64,000 bases of DNA. Source: Leucaena leucocephala. Its lineage: Eukaryota > Streptophyta > Magnoliopsida > Fabales > Fabaceae. The position numbers and the translations under genes were made by a program. Under the pieces are notes generated by a model. That model did not search any database and was not told where the DNA came from. It saw only the letters and a list, made by a program, of their open reading frames with translations. Within the stretch, counting starts at the first letter, position 1, and every line of letters starts with the position of its first letter. The DNA lies in the NCBI GenBank assembly GCA_037074615.1, contig CM073532.1, forward strand, positions 12,236,001-12,300,000, read 5' to 3'. Below, piece by piece: positions 11,392-22,802 of this stretch.

Positions 11392-14300
11392 TGTAACATC
11401 CTGATTTTTGGTCTAGGAGAACTGGGAAGTAGTCTGATATGGGCAGGCTGCTAAACCCGTAGTCCCAGGGTAGTAATATGATATGGGCGGATCACCTACC
11501 TATATTTTGTAGGAATCCGAGGGATGAGCTAAGTCCTTCAGGATTTAAAGATGAGTTAAGTCCTTAACCTACAGAATCGGGACAGTTCACCTAGGTTCAA
11601 AATGAGGAATATGAGGAATATCCCTTTGAGCAGAAGTCCCCGAAACATACAGAGGGTTTTTAGGGACTAAACTGCAAATAAGTAAAAGTCCAGGGACTGA
11701 TATGTAAATAGTGAAAGTCCCTAGAGATATGATGGCCATTTATGCAAGGAAAGGGATTAAATTGCAAAAGAAATAAAATGAAGGGGCTTAGGTGCAATTA
11801 TGGAAAGTATAAAGCCAAAAAGGAAAAGTAGAGAAAAAGGTGGGGTCCTTAAGTGTAATTTTAGCCAAATAAAAAGGGACTTAATTGAAAAGAAGAAAAG
11901 TTCCTTGGGGCTAAAGTGTAATTAAAGAAAGTCAGGCCAGAAGTGGTTTAGACTGTCCGGAAGCATTTCAGTCCCAGATTTCACCGGTAGAGAGAGCAAG
12001 TGACGCTCGGTAATCTGGCTTAATACAGGAATTTTTGAAGACTCCAGATAGCCAGAAATGGACTGATCGTCCAAAAGTTATAAAAATTCATACGGGATAT
12101 CCTAGATTTCAGATCTAGGTGAGAAAATACAGGATGATGCGTCCTTATGGGGAGGATGTCAGGAAACTGACAGAATACCGATAGGAGGCCTGTAGAGAAA
12201 GTTATTCACAAATCAGAAAATCCAGACGGGAGTGTGAGGCCTCCGGGTATCCGATAGGGAAATTTATCTGTATTTGAAAAGGGACTGAATGAGTTCGGAT
12301 GACCTCAGTCAGATGACTGTTATGACTCATAGGGATGCCTGAACACCGCAGGCCAGTGTATCGGACAGAAGGAGCCGGTGTCCGGATATGGGTATAAACG
12401 GTGAATAATAGATAAAATATTCAATAAACATTAACAGAGGAAGATTCCTCGAAATACGTGCTATAAAGGTAATGGACCCTAAGAGGCCCAATAATGGCGC
12501 CAACCAAGGCCCAGTAAGACACTTGGACTGATAGGTGGGCCAGTGTCCGGCAGAACCCCGGAAAAGTGCGAAATTACGAAAATACCCCTGTGTTGTACTA
12601 AAGGGTAACAGATGAATGAAGGGCATTTTGGTCATTCTGGACAGGACCAAAAGCCAAGGTACATGCAGATAAAGTTACTTAGAGTCAGTATATGCCTTGA
12701 TAGAGTATAGAAGGGTGTAAAATGACGATTTTACCCTTAGGGTTAAAATAGTGCAAGAAAGGGCACTCAGGGGTATTTTGGTAATTTGCCAAGGGATATT
12801 TCTTGGGAATCGTGCCGTCAGAGTACTTGGGCTGGATCAGAGACCCAAGATGATGTTCCCAGAGCCCAAAAACGTAGCCCATGAAGTATGTGAGAAAAAG
12901 TGGCATTAAAATACTATTTTAATGCTGTTTCAATAAAGTAAAGTTACTCGGTTGGCACGATAACCGAGGAGGTGATCAGATAAAGTCTAGGACTTATCTA
13001 GATAGAATTGGAAGGCGTGAAAGGTCCCTTCCATATGCCACATGGCGTCATCCTAGAGGCAGAAGAAAAGTTAAGGACACGTGGCACAATCTTAGCCGGT
13101 GAGTCCAGTTTGTGGGAAATCGGACCGGACCGGTACCGGATTGGACTGGAACTGCTGAGTCAGCTGCTGAGGTGTCCAAGAAGGCTTCAATTTTTCCATG
13201 TGACATATGAGGTGTCCCATGAGGTGGCATGGAGATGATGTCATGCATGATGCAATAAAAGGAATAAAGAAAAATAGGAAATTCAGGAAAAACCAGGACC
13301 ACAGGATAATAAGTCTTCAAAATTACAAGATTGCCATGCTCAACACTATAAATACCCCCCCTAGCTCCTCATTTCGGCACAAGCAAGAAAGAGAGGAAGA
13401 AAGAAGTTCTTGAGAGAGAAAGTGAGAGAAAGAAAGAAGTAAGGAAGTTCTGGTGAAGTTGGAAGTAGTAGAGAAGTTCTAAAGCTCTGCTTTTGAGGTA
13501 GTAACTAATCCTAACTTTTATGTAATGGCTTTGTGATTTGTTGTGCTATTGTTTGGTTGGATTGTTGTCTTATATGTTATGCTTGAAGCTCTATTACAAT
13601 GCTATGATCATATGTTATTGAATATGGAAGCACGCAGCATACTTATCTGTACACAATCACAAGCAAGCACCGTCACTATGCATTACATATATTGTTATGA
13701 TTATTACTACTGAGATTCTCCCGAATCTCATTCCCATATATAACATTACAGGGGAGGTTCTGTCAAAATAAAATCTGGAAATTTTAAGAGACGCCGTTAG
13801 GTTGCCAAAATTCTGGCAACGAAGAAGGAACAAAGAAAGGAACTGATACGTACTGTGTACGTAGGTGCTGTCTAAGGAGGCTGGAAGTGAGTGGACCTAG
13901 CCGGTTCATCTAGTCTTTCCTGGATACTTACGTAGAATGGTAGTTCCTACAGGAATTACCGAATCGGTACAAGATCGGTTACTTTCTACAGAAGGAATAT
14001 AGCGGTTGTGCTGCCGGATTTTAGGCAGGGAAAGATGTAATAGAAATATGAGAATTTGATGTATGCCTTGTTGTATGAAATTTTATTATTTAATAATAAA
14101 TATTGTTTGGCATGTTCAATTTGTGAATGATGAATTAAAAGAGAAATTCGCAGGTCCTGAGGTAGCAGTGTTTTGACCTTAGTTTGACCTAGTAAACGAA
14201 GGAGTTTGGCTTTGAAATTTGGCAAGCCAGTCGTACACATCTGGGGCATTATGTGGATAGGTAATAAGCCTAATTTGGATGTGCAGAACGAGATAAATTA

Positions 14301-14434
14301 AGTTTTAAATTAAAGGTCCAGAATAAAGAACTTAAGAGTAAAATTTTGAATTTCTGGGTTTAAATTAAGATATAATCAAGCTAATATTGCTTCCGCAAGT
14401 GTACTCTGAGGAGTCTAAGGAAGGATGTTTCAGT
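11392..14434 (+). mobile_element. S1: solo LTR with perfect target duplication
   Basis: A 3043-bp LTR runs from TGTAACATCC (11392) to GGATGTTTCA (ends 14434) with no internal region. GTTTT at 11387-11391 is repeated at 14435-14439, and the sister LTR of E2 keeps the empty site (near 5712). It arose by integration of a full element followed by recombination between its LTRs. It is very similar to S2 (59443-62492) and to the E3 LTRs. A TATAAATA box at 13347 precedes a GA-rich leader. It contains no gene; frames inside are chance. Confidence 0.93.
13347..13354 (+). promoter_or_regulatory. TATA box of S1 LTR promoter
   Basis: TATAAATA followed by a C run. The same box is in every related LTR: 16724 (E1), 19498 and 24669 (E3), and on the minus strand at 60519-60526 (S2). 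It is probably the retrotransposon RNA polymerase II promoter; the assignment is by motif only. Confidence 0.6.
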
Positions 14435-14665
14435 TTTCGTGCCAACCGAGTAACTTTACTCTACTGAAAGGTCACTGAATCATGCTCTAATGCTAGGTGT
14501 CATCTTGTGGGTCCCATGAGTACAACTTATCAGTCTACCTCATGGTTTCCAGATAACCTTTCCCGTATCTGACCTCTTTCCCCAGTTCTATCTCTAACCG
14601 GGTAACTATCTCATTTGGACCTTCACCACTCTTGGCCCATACGGCTAGCACTACTTTAGCCACTA

Positions 14666-14892
14666 GTCGCGACCTCATCATCACCTTATCGCGACATAAC
14701 ATCTTTTGGTTCATTAGTCGCGACCACAACATCCTTTAGTCGCGACCATAACAGTCTTTCGTCGCAACCAGGCTCATTCTACTCATTAGTTGTGACACCA
14801 CATACATATCCGTCACGACCAATCCTTTCTGCCAATATTCGTAGCGACCATAATATACTCTCGTCGCGACCAACTTCTTTATCATCGCGACC
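14666..14892 (-). repeat. GTCGCGAC lattice in the E2 5' LTR (U3)
   Basis: Counterpart of the array at 5947-6195, nearly identical but one 22-bp unit shorter. At 14760-14770 two sites present in the other LTR (6042 and 6064) are fused into one. Confidence 0.85.
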
Positions 14893-15117
14893 TAACTGGT
14901 CAACTCTTGAACCTTTAACCTTTACATCATCCCCAAATGGCCATTTACCCCTTGGGACTTCCACTGTTTACACATAAGTCCCCGTACCTTTACTTACTCG
15001 CAGCTCAGTCCCTGAAACTCTTTGCGTTCCTCTGGGACGTCTGCTAAAAAGGGGTCTAGTAGCCTCTTAATCTTAGGCCATCTCTGCATCTCTAGGCCTG
15101 AAAATTGGGATGTTACA

Positions 15118-15437
15118 AAAGAAATGGACACTACTCACAAGTCTAGTACAATGAGTTGTCCATAAGCAAATAGATGCATAGCAAGTAAGCAAGTACCGAA
15201 ATGGGGTAAAGTTCAACTCTAATTGAGTTGATTCAGATAAGAAGAGTAATGACAGCAAGGATATAAAGCGGACACTGAAAGCACTCCGCTAGATGATAAG
15301 ATAGAGGATAAGAGATAGATACCCCAATCCTTAGTCATAAAGTAGAAAGAGATATACAGGATATATATATACAAGATAATTGACTAAGGTACTAAGTAAA
15401 TTTTGAGGACGAAATTTATTTTAAGGGGGAGAGAAAT
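15118..15437 (+). other. E1 internal region, 3' end with polypurine tract
   Basis: Continuation of E1 after E2. It begins with the second copy of the AAAGA target duplication and ends with GAGGACGAAATTT and an AAGGGGGAGAGAAA purine run before the LTR. It has no reading frame. Confidence 0.75.
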
Positions 15438-18400
15438 GTAATATCCCAAATTTTCTATACTGATTTGTATGTACAGGTTGAATAAAATATATGTGAGGTT
15501 TTTCAGGAAAAGATGTGGTCATTTATGTAAAGAAAGGGATTAAATTGAAAAGGAAGAAAAGGCCAGGACTAAAGTGAAAATATAAAAGGTTTTAAGGCCA
15601 AAAAGGAAGGTAGACAAAAATGTGCGGTCTTTAAGTGTAATTTTGAAAAGTTGAGGACATAAAGGTGATTTATGGTAAATGAAGGGGTAAAAGTGTAATT
15701 ATGAGAAATTTGGACAGAAAACAGGCCAAAAATGACCGTGTTCTGATCGGACCCAAATTTTTCCAGTGGATAGAGAAATTATTCTGGGTTGTATGACGCA
15801 ACACAGAATTTTGATTTCAGATCCTGAAAAATTGATATAAATTTTTGAAGTTAGATAAAATTATTACAATAATTTTTAGATCTCAGACTCAGATGAGATT
15901 TTCCAGTAAATTCCTAGAATTAATATGAGAATTTATAAAATTGACAGGATCAGAAAAGGAATCCTGTAGAATTATTAATGGAATTTATTGTGAAATAAAA
16001 TACTCGAGGAATATCGTCGGGAGAATTTTCTAGGGATTCATGCCACAAAGGTATTGAACCCTAAAAGGCCCAAGAATGGCATCATTAAGGCCCAATAAAA
16101 TACTTGGACTGATAGGTGGGCCAGTGTCCAGTGGAACCCCGAAAAAGTGAGAAATTACGAAAATGCCCCTGTGTTGTCGTAAGGAACCAGAAGTGAATGG
16201 AGCGCATTTTGGTCATTTTGGACAGGACAAAATGCCAATGCAAGTGCAGGAGAGGTTAGTCAGAGTCAGTATATACTCTGACAAGGTTTAAAGAGGTGTG
16301 AAATGACAATTATGCCCTTAGGTTTAATATAGTGCAAGGAAAAGCACTAAGGGTATTTTGGTCATTTTCTAAGGTATCTGGAATTAAATTTAAACCCAGT
16401 ACAAGAATGTAAATGATATGAGGGATTTAAATATTGAATAAAATATATTATGAAGTCCCAGGAAAATTAGATTAAGAAAATAATCCGGTTTATGGAAAAT
16501 CGGATCGGGCCGGTACCGATTTGGACCGGATTGGACTAAAATTTTTCTTGGAGACTCCCACCATGGAAATGGAGCCAAGTGTCCCATGAGGAGTCCCTTG
16601 GATGATGTCATGGTGGTGATGTCATAAATGGAAAAAGAAAAGAAATTCCAAGATTAAATCTTAAGCCTTTAGATCAAATAGTTCCCAAGATGATCTTGAC
16701 CTTCAATTTTCCCAAGATTTTTCTATAAATACCCCCCACATTTCTGCACAAACCGTGAGCAAGAAACCTTGGGGAACCTCTTGCAAAATTTTCTCACAAG
16801 CTTGGAGGAAGCAAGGATCTTGAAGAAACTAGTAAGGTAAGTTGCCTCCTTGCTTCTACACTTTGTTCTCATGGTTTGTTCTTGAGTTTAAATGGTTTTT
16901 GAGGTTGAGTCTTGGGGAAATACTGATGGAATTTCTGTGGATATGTGATAGGAACATGAGTTTTATGTTCTAAATAGTTTACACAAGCTTAAACAAGCTT
17001 GAATCACATGATAATGGCTTAAGAATCCATGTGTGCTTGTGAATCCAAGAGGGTGTTCTGTTCTGCACAGTACGAGTTCACTGTTCATATGTTGGATTTT
17101 CATGGTTTTGATGCTTCCAATGGGTTTAGAATGGAAACTTGTGTGGGGTTATAGTAGGAAAACAAGTATTGGAAGCATTGGAATCAAAATAAGAATTTTT
17201 GAAAAAGCTAGAGCTATCTTTCGGTTTCTGTACAGAACATGGGGAAGCAATTGAATTCTGGAATGTTTGATTACATATTTGGATTCTACATGAAAAATAA
17301 TGTGGAAATGAACCATGAGAGTTTAGTTTAGAAAGATATAAACATATGTTACAAAGTAGAGAAAGAAAGGGACTTAATGAAACCTAGACTTGGAATTTAA
17401 TTGGAATGAAGTTATAATTTGGTAATTGTCTTGTTATGTCTAGGTTTTGACATTTGTGGGAAGGAAAGATCAATTCAAGAAGGAAAGAAGAAGGACTCAT
17501 AAGAGGTAGCAAGAATACTTAACTATAAACTTATGTTGTTTGATTAATATGCTTGCTTGTTATGCATGAAGTTTGGTTGAGCATGATATGTTATGTGATG
17601 ATGATTATGATGATGATGATGAGTTATGAATATGTGCAACTCCTTGCAACCTATGTCATGACAATATGCATGTTAGAGTTTGCTTATGTATGATCATGAA
17701 TTAGCTCCCATTGCATGATAACATGTTAGTCATTTAATCAAGCATGTATAACCTTATAGTTTGTATGACTTGTTATTGAGATTTCCATGCAATCTCATTC
17801 CTTCCATATCAATAAATATTGCTCTAGGTGCTGGAACTTCAGAAGGATGAAGGTAAATGGGAATGAACAATGTGTATATGACTTGAAAAGCATGCCTTTA
17901 ACTTAGATGATGATATATTGGTATGTATAATGTATATACTCACTGGATTTGGGCTGAGACAGATCACTTCCACCGATAGTTTAAGCAACTTATCCAACGA
18001 GTTTTCACCTGAAATTTGGGATGAACATATCTGAGATCTATATATTTAAATGGACACCAAGAATGCCTCATTTGGTTAAGAACTCGAATTGTTATGATTT
18101 TTCAAAGTCGGGATTTAAAATATGGAATAAGATAATACGACTACTCAGAGGCATTGAGGTTCATGTGCTAATTTCATATAGTAAATGAATGAGTTTTTCT
18201 GCGATATTTGGTGAGGTTAAAGTACACTTTCTGAGCTTTAAATACATAGGTAATTCGACTCAATTAGATAAGTATACAAGGAGAAATGAATTTTTGAAAA
18301 TGGGATAATGAAACTGGAACTTCCAGATTTACCAAATTAACAGAAATTTTCAACGAATAAACTGATTTGATTTGGACAAGAAAACCTCATTTTTATATTT

Positions 18401-18930
18401 TTCTAACAAATTTAAATGAAATATATTTCATTAAAAATTGAAATTACCTCGTTTCGATTTTTTTAGATTTAATTATGAATTTTCGAAGTTCAGGCTGTAA
18501 TCTGGAATTACCAAGTAAACAGTGGTGATGAACAGTACCCGATAGCCTAACTCTTGGAAATTCATGTTTTTAAGATTAAGAGGCATTCCATTGATCTAAG
18601 ATACTTCCAATTGAGTATATGTAAGAATGTGATGTAGGGATGTTTACTAAAAGATATCGTTGAAATTTAAGAATGTTGATTAAAAAAGGCCGTTGTACTG
18701 GCAGAATATGGAAGTACTGTGTACGTAGGTGCTGTCTAAGGAGGCTGGAAGTGAGTAGACCTAGCCTGTTCATCCAGTCTTTCCTGGGTATTTATGTAGA
18801 ATGGTAGTTCTCATGGGAATTACCGAATCAGTACAGTTACTTTCTGCCAGGATTTTCGGCAGGAGAGAATTAATAAAGTTAAGACTGCTTCTGTAAGTGT
18901 ACTCTGAAGGGTCTAAGGAAGGATGTTTCA
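15438..18930 (+). repeat. E1 3' LTR (long, divergent subfamily)
   Basis: A 3493-bp LTR runs from TGTAATATCC to GGATGTTTCA. About 15438-16690 and the last 220 bp resemble the S1, S2 and E3 LTRs. The middle, about 16750-18700, does not, and part of the usual 3' portion is missing. TATAAATA is at 16724. No gene is present. Its end abuts the middle of E3's left LTR, so E1 inserted there. The duplicate expected at the left end lies outside the window. Confidence 0.75.
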
Positions 18931-20585
18931 ATTTACCAAGGGATGGTTCTTGGGAATTGAGCCATCAGAGAACTTGGGCTGGATCAGAGACCCAAGATAA
19001 CTTTCCCAGTGTCCAAAAACGTAGCCCAAGGAATATGTGGGTTAAAGTGGCATTAAAATAATATTTTAGTGAGTTTTCAATAAAGTAAAGTTACCCAGTC
19101 GAAGTGATAACCGGGGAATTGATCAGATAAAGTTCTGGACTTATCCGGTAGCCATGAGGTGGAATCAAAGGTGCCATCAAGATGCCACATGGCACTAATC
19201 TAGTGGGAGAAGGAAAAGTTAAAGACACGTGGCACGATCTCAGCCGTTCATTCCGTGACAAGACTGTGGAATTCTCTGGAAACGTTGAGTCAGCTGGTGA
19301 GGTATCCCAAGGGCCCCACCATTGCACCACCTAGCATGTGAGGTGTCCCATTATGATGTCACTTTTGATGAGTCATTATGGAGGATGCTGTCATCATGAT
19401 GATACAGGCGAAGCTTCTTGAGGAAGCAAGCGATCTGAGACATTCATCGTGAATCAATCTTAGCCATTCATTCCACCTTGCCTCAAGTATAAATACCCCA
19501 CCCCCTTTGCCATTCAATTCACGGATCAAGGCAAGAAAGTAGAGAGAGAAGTGGGTTATAGGGAGAGAAAGAGAAAGAAAGAAAGAAGAAAGTTCTGGTG
19601 GAGTCGGAAGCAGTATAGAGATAGCAGAGTTCTGCTAAGGTAGTAAGGTAGTAACTAATCTTAGCTTTTATGTAATGGCTTTATGATTTGATGTGCTATT
19701 GTTTGGTTAGATTGTTGTCTTATATGTTATGTCTGAAGCTCCATTACATAATGTTATGATCATATGTTATTATTAAGTATGGAAGCACGCAACATACTTA
19801 TCTGTACACAATCACAAGCAGGCACTATCACACTGCAATACATATATTGTTATGGTTGTTACTACTGAGATTCTCCCAAATCTCATCCCCTATGTATAAC
19901 CCATTACAGGGAGGTTATGTCAAAGTGAATTTTGAGAATGCTGAAAGACGCCGTTATGCTGCTAAAATTATGGCAGAATGTCCATAATGAAGATAGGAGA
20001 TGATACGTACTGTGTACGTAGGTACTGTCTAAGGAGTCTGGAAGTGAGTGGACCTAGCCGATTCATCCAGTCTTTCCTGGGTACTTATGTAGAATGGTAG
20101 TTCTCATGGGAATTACCGAATTAGTACGGATCAGTTATTTTTAAAGATGAAGTATAGTAGATATACTTCTAGATTTCAAGTAAGAAAGATGTAATAGAGA
20201 TATGAGAATTTTGTTCATGCCCTGTTATATAACAATTTATTATTTAATAATAAGTATTGTTTGGCATGTTCAGCTTGTGTATAAGAAATTAAGAGAGAAA
20301 TGCGCAGGTGCTGAGGCAGCGGTGTTCAGACATCAGTTTGACCTTGTAAATGAAAGAGTTTGGCCACGAAATTTGGTGAGCCAGTAGCACACATCTGGGG
20401 CATTACGTGGATAGGTAATAAGCCTCATTTGGATGTGTAGAATGAGATAAATCAGTTTTCAAAGTAAAGGTTCAGAATAAGGAACTTAAGAGTAAAATTT
20501 TAATTTATGGGCTTAAGTTAAGATATAATCAAGCCAATATCACTTCCGCAAGTGTACTCTGAGGGGTCTAAGGGAGGATATTTCA
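18931..20585 (+). repeat. E3 5' LTR, 3' part only
   Basis: 1655 bp matching 24112-25764 of E3's right LTR, with scattered substitutions. The missing 5' part of about 1.3 kb should lie to the left of the window beyond E1. The last bases are GGATATTTCA, one change from the usual end. TATAAATA is at 19498-19505. Confidence 0.85.
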
Positions 20586-20588
20586 TTT

Positions 20589-20600
20589 TGGTATCAGAGC
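20589..20600 (+). other. E3 primer binding site (initiator Met tRNA type)
   Basis: TGGTATCAGAGC three bases after the LTR end, complementary to the 3' end of plant initiator methionine tRNA. Confidence 0.9.
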
Positions 20601-20796
20601 AAAAGGTTCTGACATAAACAAGAAAGGGCTCTGGTTCATAGCATAAGATTCTGGCACAGAACAGAAGGTTCTGGCTCAGTGATGCTCTAATGTAGTTAGA
20701 AGTGATGTTTAAGTGAGTTAAAGACATGAATTAGAAAGGTTATTTCCCCTAGAGTACGAGATAATGATACTCAAGTTGGGACGAGTATGGATGTAG

Positions 20797-20932
20797 GTCG
20801 TGACAGTTAATCACAGAAGAGTTAAAAGTTGAGACGTGATAAGGCCTATGGTCGTGACAGTAGAAGATCTAGGTCGCGACTAAAGGACACAGTGATGTCA
20901 GGTCGTTACAAGTAAAGTGCTATGGTCGCGAC
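20797..20932 (+). repeat. GTCGCGAC lattice in the E3 leader
   Basis: Clear sites are at 20797, 20851, 20873, 20902 and 20925. Intervals of 22, 29 and 23 follow the first gap of 54. It is shorter and more decayed than in E1 and E2 but occupies the same place before gag. Confidence 0.7.
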
Positions 20933-21085
20933 TAAAAGTCATTGAGCATGAGGTTCTGGTACAGGATAAAATGCTCTGTTCGTGAGTAAGAATATATAGA
21001 GCCCAGTGGAGGTAAAGCTCCTAGATGAGTAAGTAGTATGATGTTAATGTGTTCGCTTTTCTTTTTCTGATTTACAAGGAACAAG

Positions 21086-22321
21086 ATGGTGAACACAAGA
21101 CGGGGACATAGAACTCAAGTGGAGGAGCCACACATAGAGGAAGCTGGCAACTCCAATGAGGTAGATCTTATGTGAGTCATCCTTGCTAGGCTAGATCAGT
21201 AGCAAGGGATGATGGAAGGGATGAGGGCAGAACAAGTCCGCCGAGATCAGGAAAGAGATGCAACTATAGCTACTCTTACAGCTATAGTTAATCAATTGCG
21301 GACCCCTGATAAACCAGCAGAAGGGATATCAGGAGTTCCTCCAAATAATGAACAGTCGAGAATAGAGGATCCAGTGGAAGATCCTAATAGTATTCAGCAG
21401 TGGATGGAGCAATTTTAGAAGCACAATTCTTCGGCGATTAAGGGGACGTTTAATGTCCAAGTAGCCGAAGATTGGATAGATCAGCTAGAGAGAATTTTTG
21501 AGGTGCTAGACTGCCCATCAGGAAGAAAAACCTGGATGGCCATCTTCAAGCTAGAAAAGGATGCACGAAGATGGTGGAGGAACACCGAGCTTATTCTTCA
21601 GGTAAAAGGAATCCCAGTTACATGGGAAGTGTTTCTGGGTCAGTTTAGGGAAAAATATTTTCCCCAGTCAGTGAGGGACGCGAAGGAAGTTGAGTTCCTT
21701 ACTTTAAAGCAGGTAGAGAAAGAGCCATTCGATGAGTATTTGGCTAAGTATCTCTGATTGTCGGGTTATTCTACATACCTCAGAAGAATGGAGGATGAAG
21801 AATGGTCGACAAAGAGATTAATGAAGGGCCTAAGCAGTGCCCTAAAGGAAAGGATAATTCCTTAGCAACTTACGCAGTTCAATAGAGCGGTAGAAGTCTG
21901 CAGATTGACAGAAAGAAGTATGAACAATCATGCAGTAGCCTGGAACAGTGTAAGGAGCAAGGAAGTGGCTAAGTCAGAGGTAAGAGGTAGAGGAGCATTG
22001 GCTAAGAGCACTCTAGGAGGTAGCTCAAATTGTGAAGCCAGTAACAATAACAAGAGAAAGAGGCAACAGTTTAGGCAGGGGACTGATCAAGGTGAGGATT
22101 AGGTTACAGGGAAAAGATATCAAAGATGTGGAAAGAGCCATGGCACAAAGGAGTGTCGAGCAGAAAAAAGCAGCTATTTTATTTGTGGCGAGAAAGGTCA
22201 CTTTGCAAGAGTTTGCCCTAAGAATGCTGACATCCCTAGGCCAAAGACAACAGGAAGGGTGTTTGCTCTTACCACAAATAGAGTCTCCAAATCCCCTAAA
22301 GTCGACCCTAAGAACGGTTAA
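21086..22321 (+). pseudogene. E3 gag, nearly intact but with in-frame stops
   Basis: Capsid protein of the element, which packages its RNA in virus-like particles. One frame of 411 codons runs from ATG 21086 to TAA 22319. It is broken only by stops at 21173, 21200, 21416, 21755, 21863 and 22100, with no frameshift. The capsid-type gag domain (rough residues 110-225) includes WMAIFKLEKDARRWW. The C-terminal part is basic, then comes a CCHC zinc knuckle pair near residues 345-375. The first knuckle is short and the second has Tyr for its first Cys (YFICGEKGHFARVC). A further stop-free start is at 21209. Nothing downstream encodes pol. Confidence 0.8.
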
Positions 22322-22802
22322 GAAGAACCATAGCTGTAAGGGCGACTGAGCTGTAAGGAACTGTATGCCTAGATATAAATATGATGTAAATGATGTAAAG
22401 GATGAAATTATGTAAATGATGTGATTAATGAAGAGTTCTTTTCTGATCTAGAGAAAGTGGTCATTATAATGGGTCATGAGAAATAATTAGTAAGATAAGA
22501 AATCTGTCTTAATTCAGTGACGAGGGTGCTGTAAGAGGAGTTAGGACATGGGTAGCTGTAAGCAACTAAAATGAGAGATGTAAGTTGCTAAGTACCATGT
22601 GGAAGGTCATGAGGGACCAAGCTGTTGCTTCTCTAGACCATCACTAGAATGAGAATAAGACAGAGAGGGATGATCTTACTTGATGTATATGACAGCGTTA
22701 TAAGAACCATATAGCTGTATAGATCAGTAAGAAGTTCTCTTCAGGAAAGATGAGGTACCCCTTAAAATTTCGAGGACGAAATTTTTAAAAGGGGAGGAGA
22801 AT
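22322..22802 (+). other. E3 3' untranslated part and polypurine tract
   Basis: No frame and no pol. It ends with TCGAGGACGAAATTT and an AAAAGGGGAGGAGAAT purine run directly before the right LTR. Confidence 0.7.

Larger units (their letters stand above)
4294..15117 (-). mobile_element. E2: complete but decayed non-autonomous LTR element, minus strand
   Basis: The element is bounded by TGAAACATCC (4294) and GGATGTTACA (to 15117), the two ends of an inverted LTR pair, with a perfect AAAGA target duplication on each side. The LTRs are 4294-6420 and 9966-15117, the latter interrupted by S1. The internal region is only 3545 bp and holds a primer binding site, a palindrome array and a gag remnant. 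There is no protease, RT or integrase, so it must have moved using enzymes from another element. It inserted into a member of its own family (E1). Confidence 0.88.
9966..15117 (-). repeat. E2 5' LTR, interrupted by solo LTR S1
   Basis: The two pieces, 9966-11391 and 14440-15117, together make 2104 bp and match the 3' LTR at 4294-6420. The break is filled by S1 plus one copy of its target duplication. The 23-bp length difference from the sister LTR is largely explained by one missing palindrome unit (see findings). A minus-strand TATA-like box is at 11054-11061. Confidence 0.88.
20586..22802 (+). mobile_element. E3 internal region: gag-only non-autonomous element
   Basis: Only 2217 bp lie between the two LTRs. 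In order it holds a primer binding site, a short palindrome array, gag, 480 bp without frames, and a polypurine tract. There is no protease, RT, RNase H or integrase, and no room for them. This is the layout of TR-GAG elements (terminal repeats plus gag), which depend on a helper for reverse transcription and integration. Confidence 0.82.

Noticed and set aside
22032..22349. 105-codon plus-strand frame after gag in E3
   Set aside because: Out of frame with the gag zinc knuckle, which reads correctly in another frame with known motifs.
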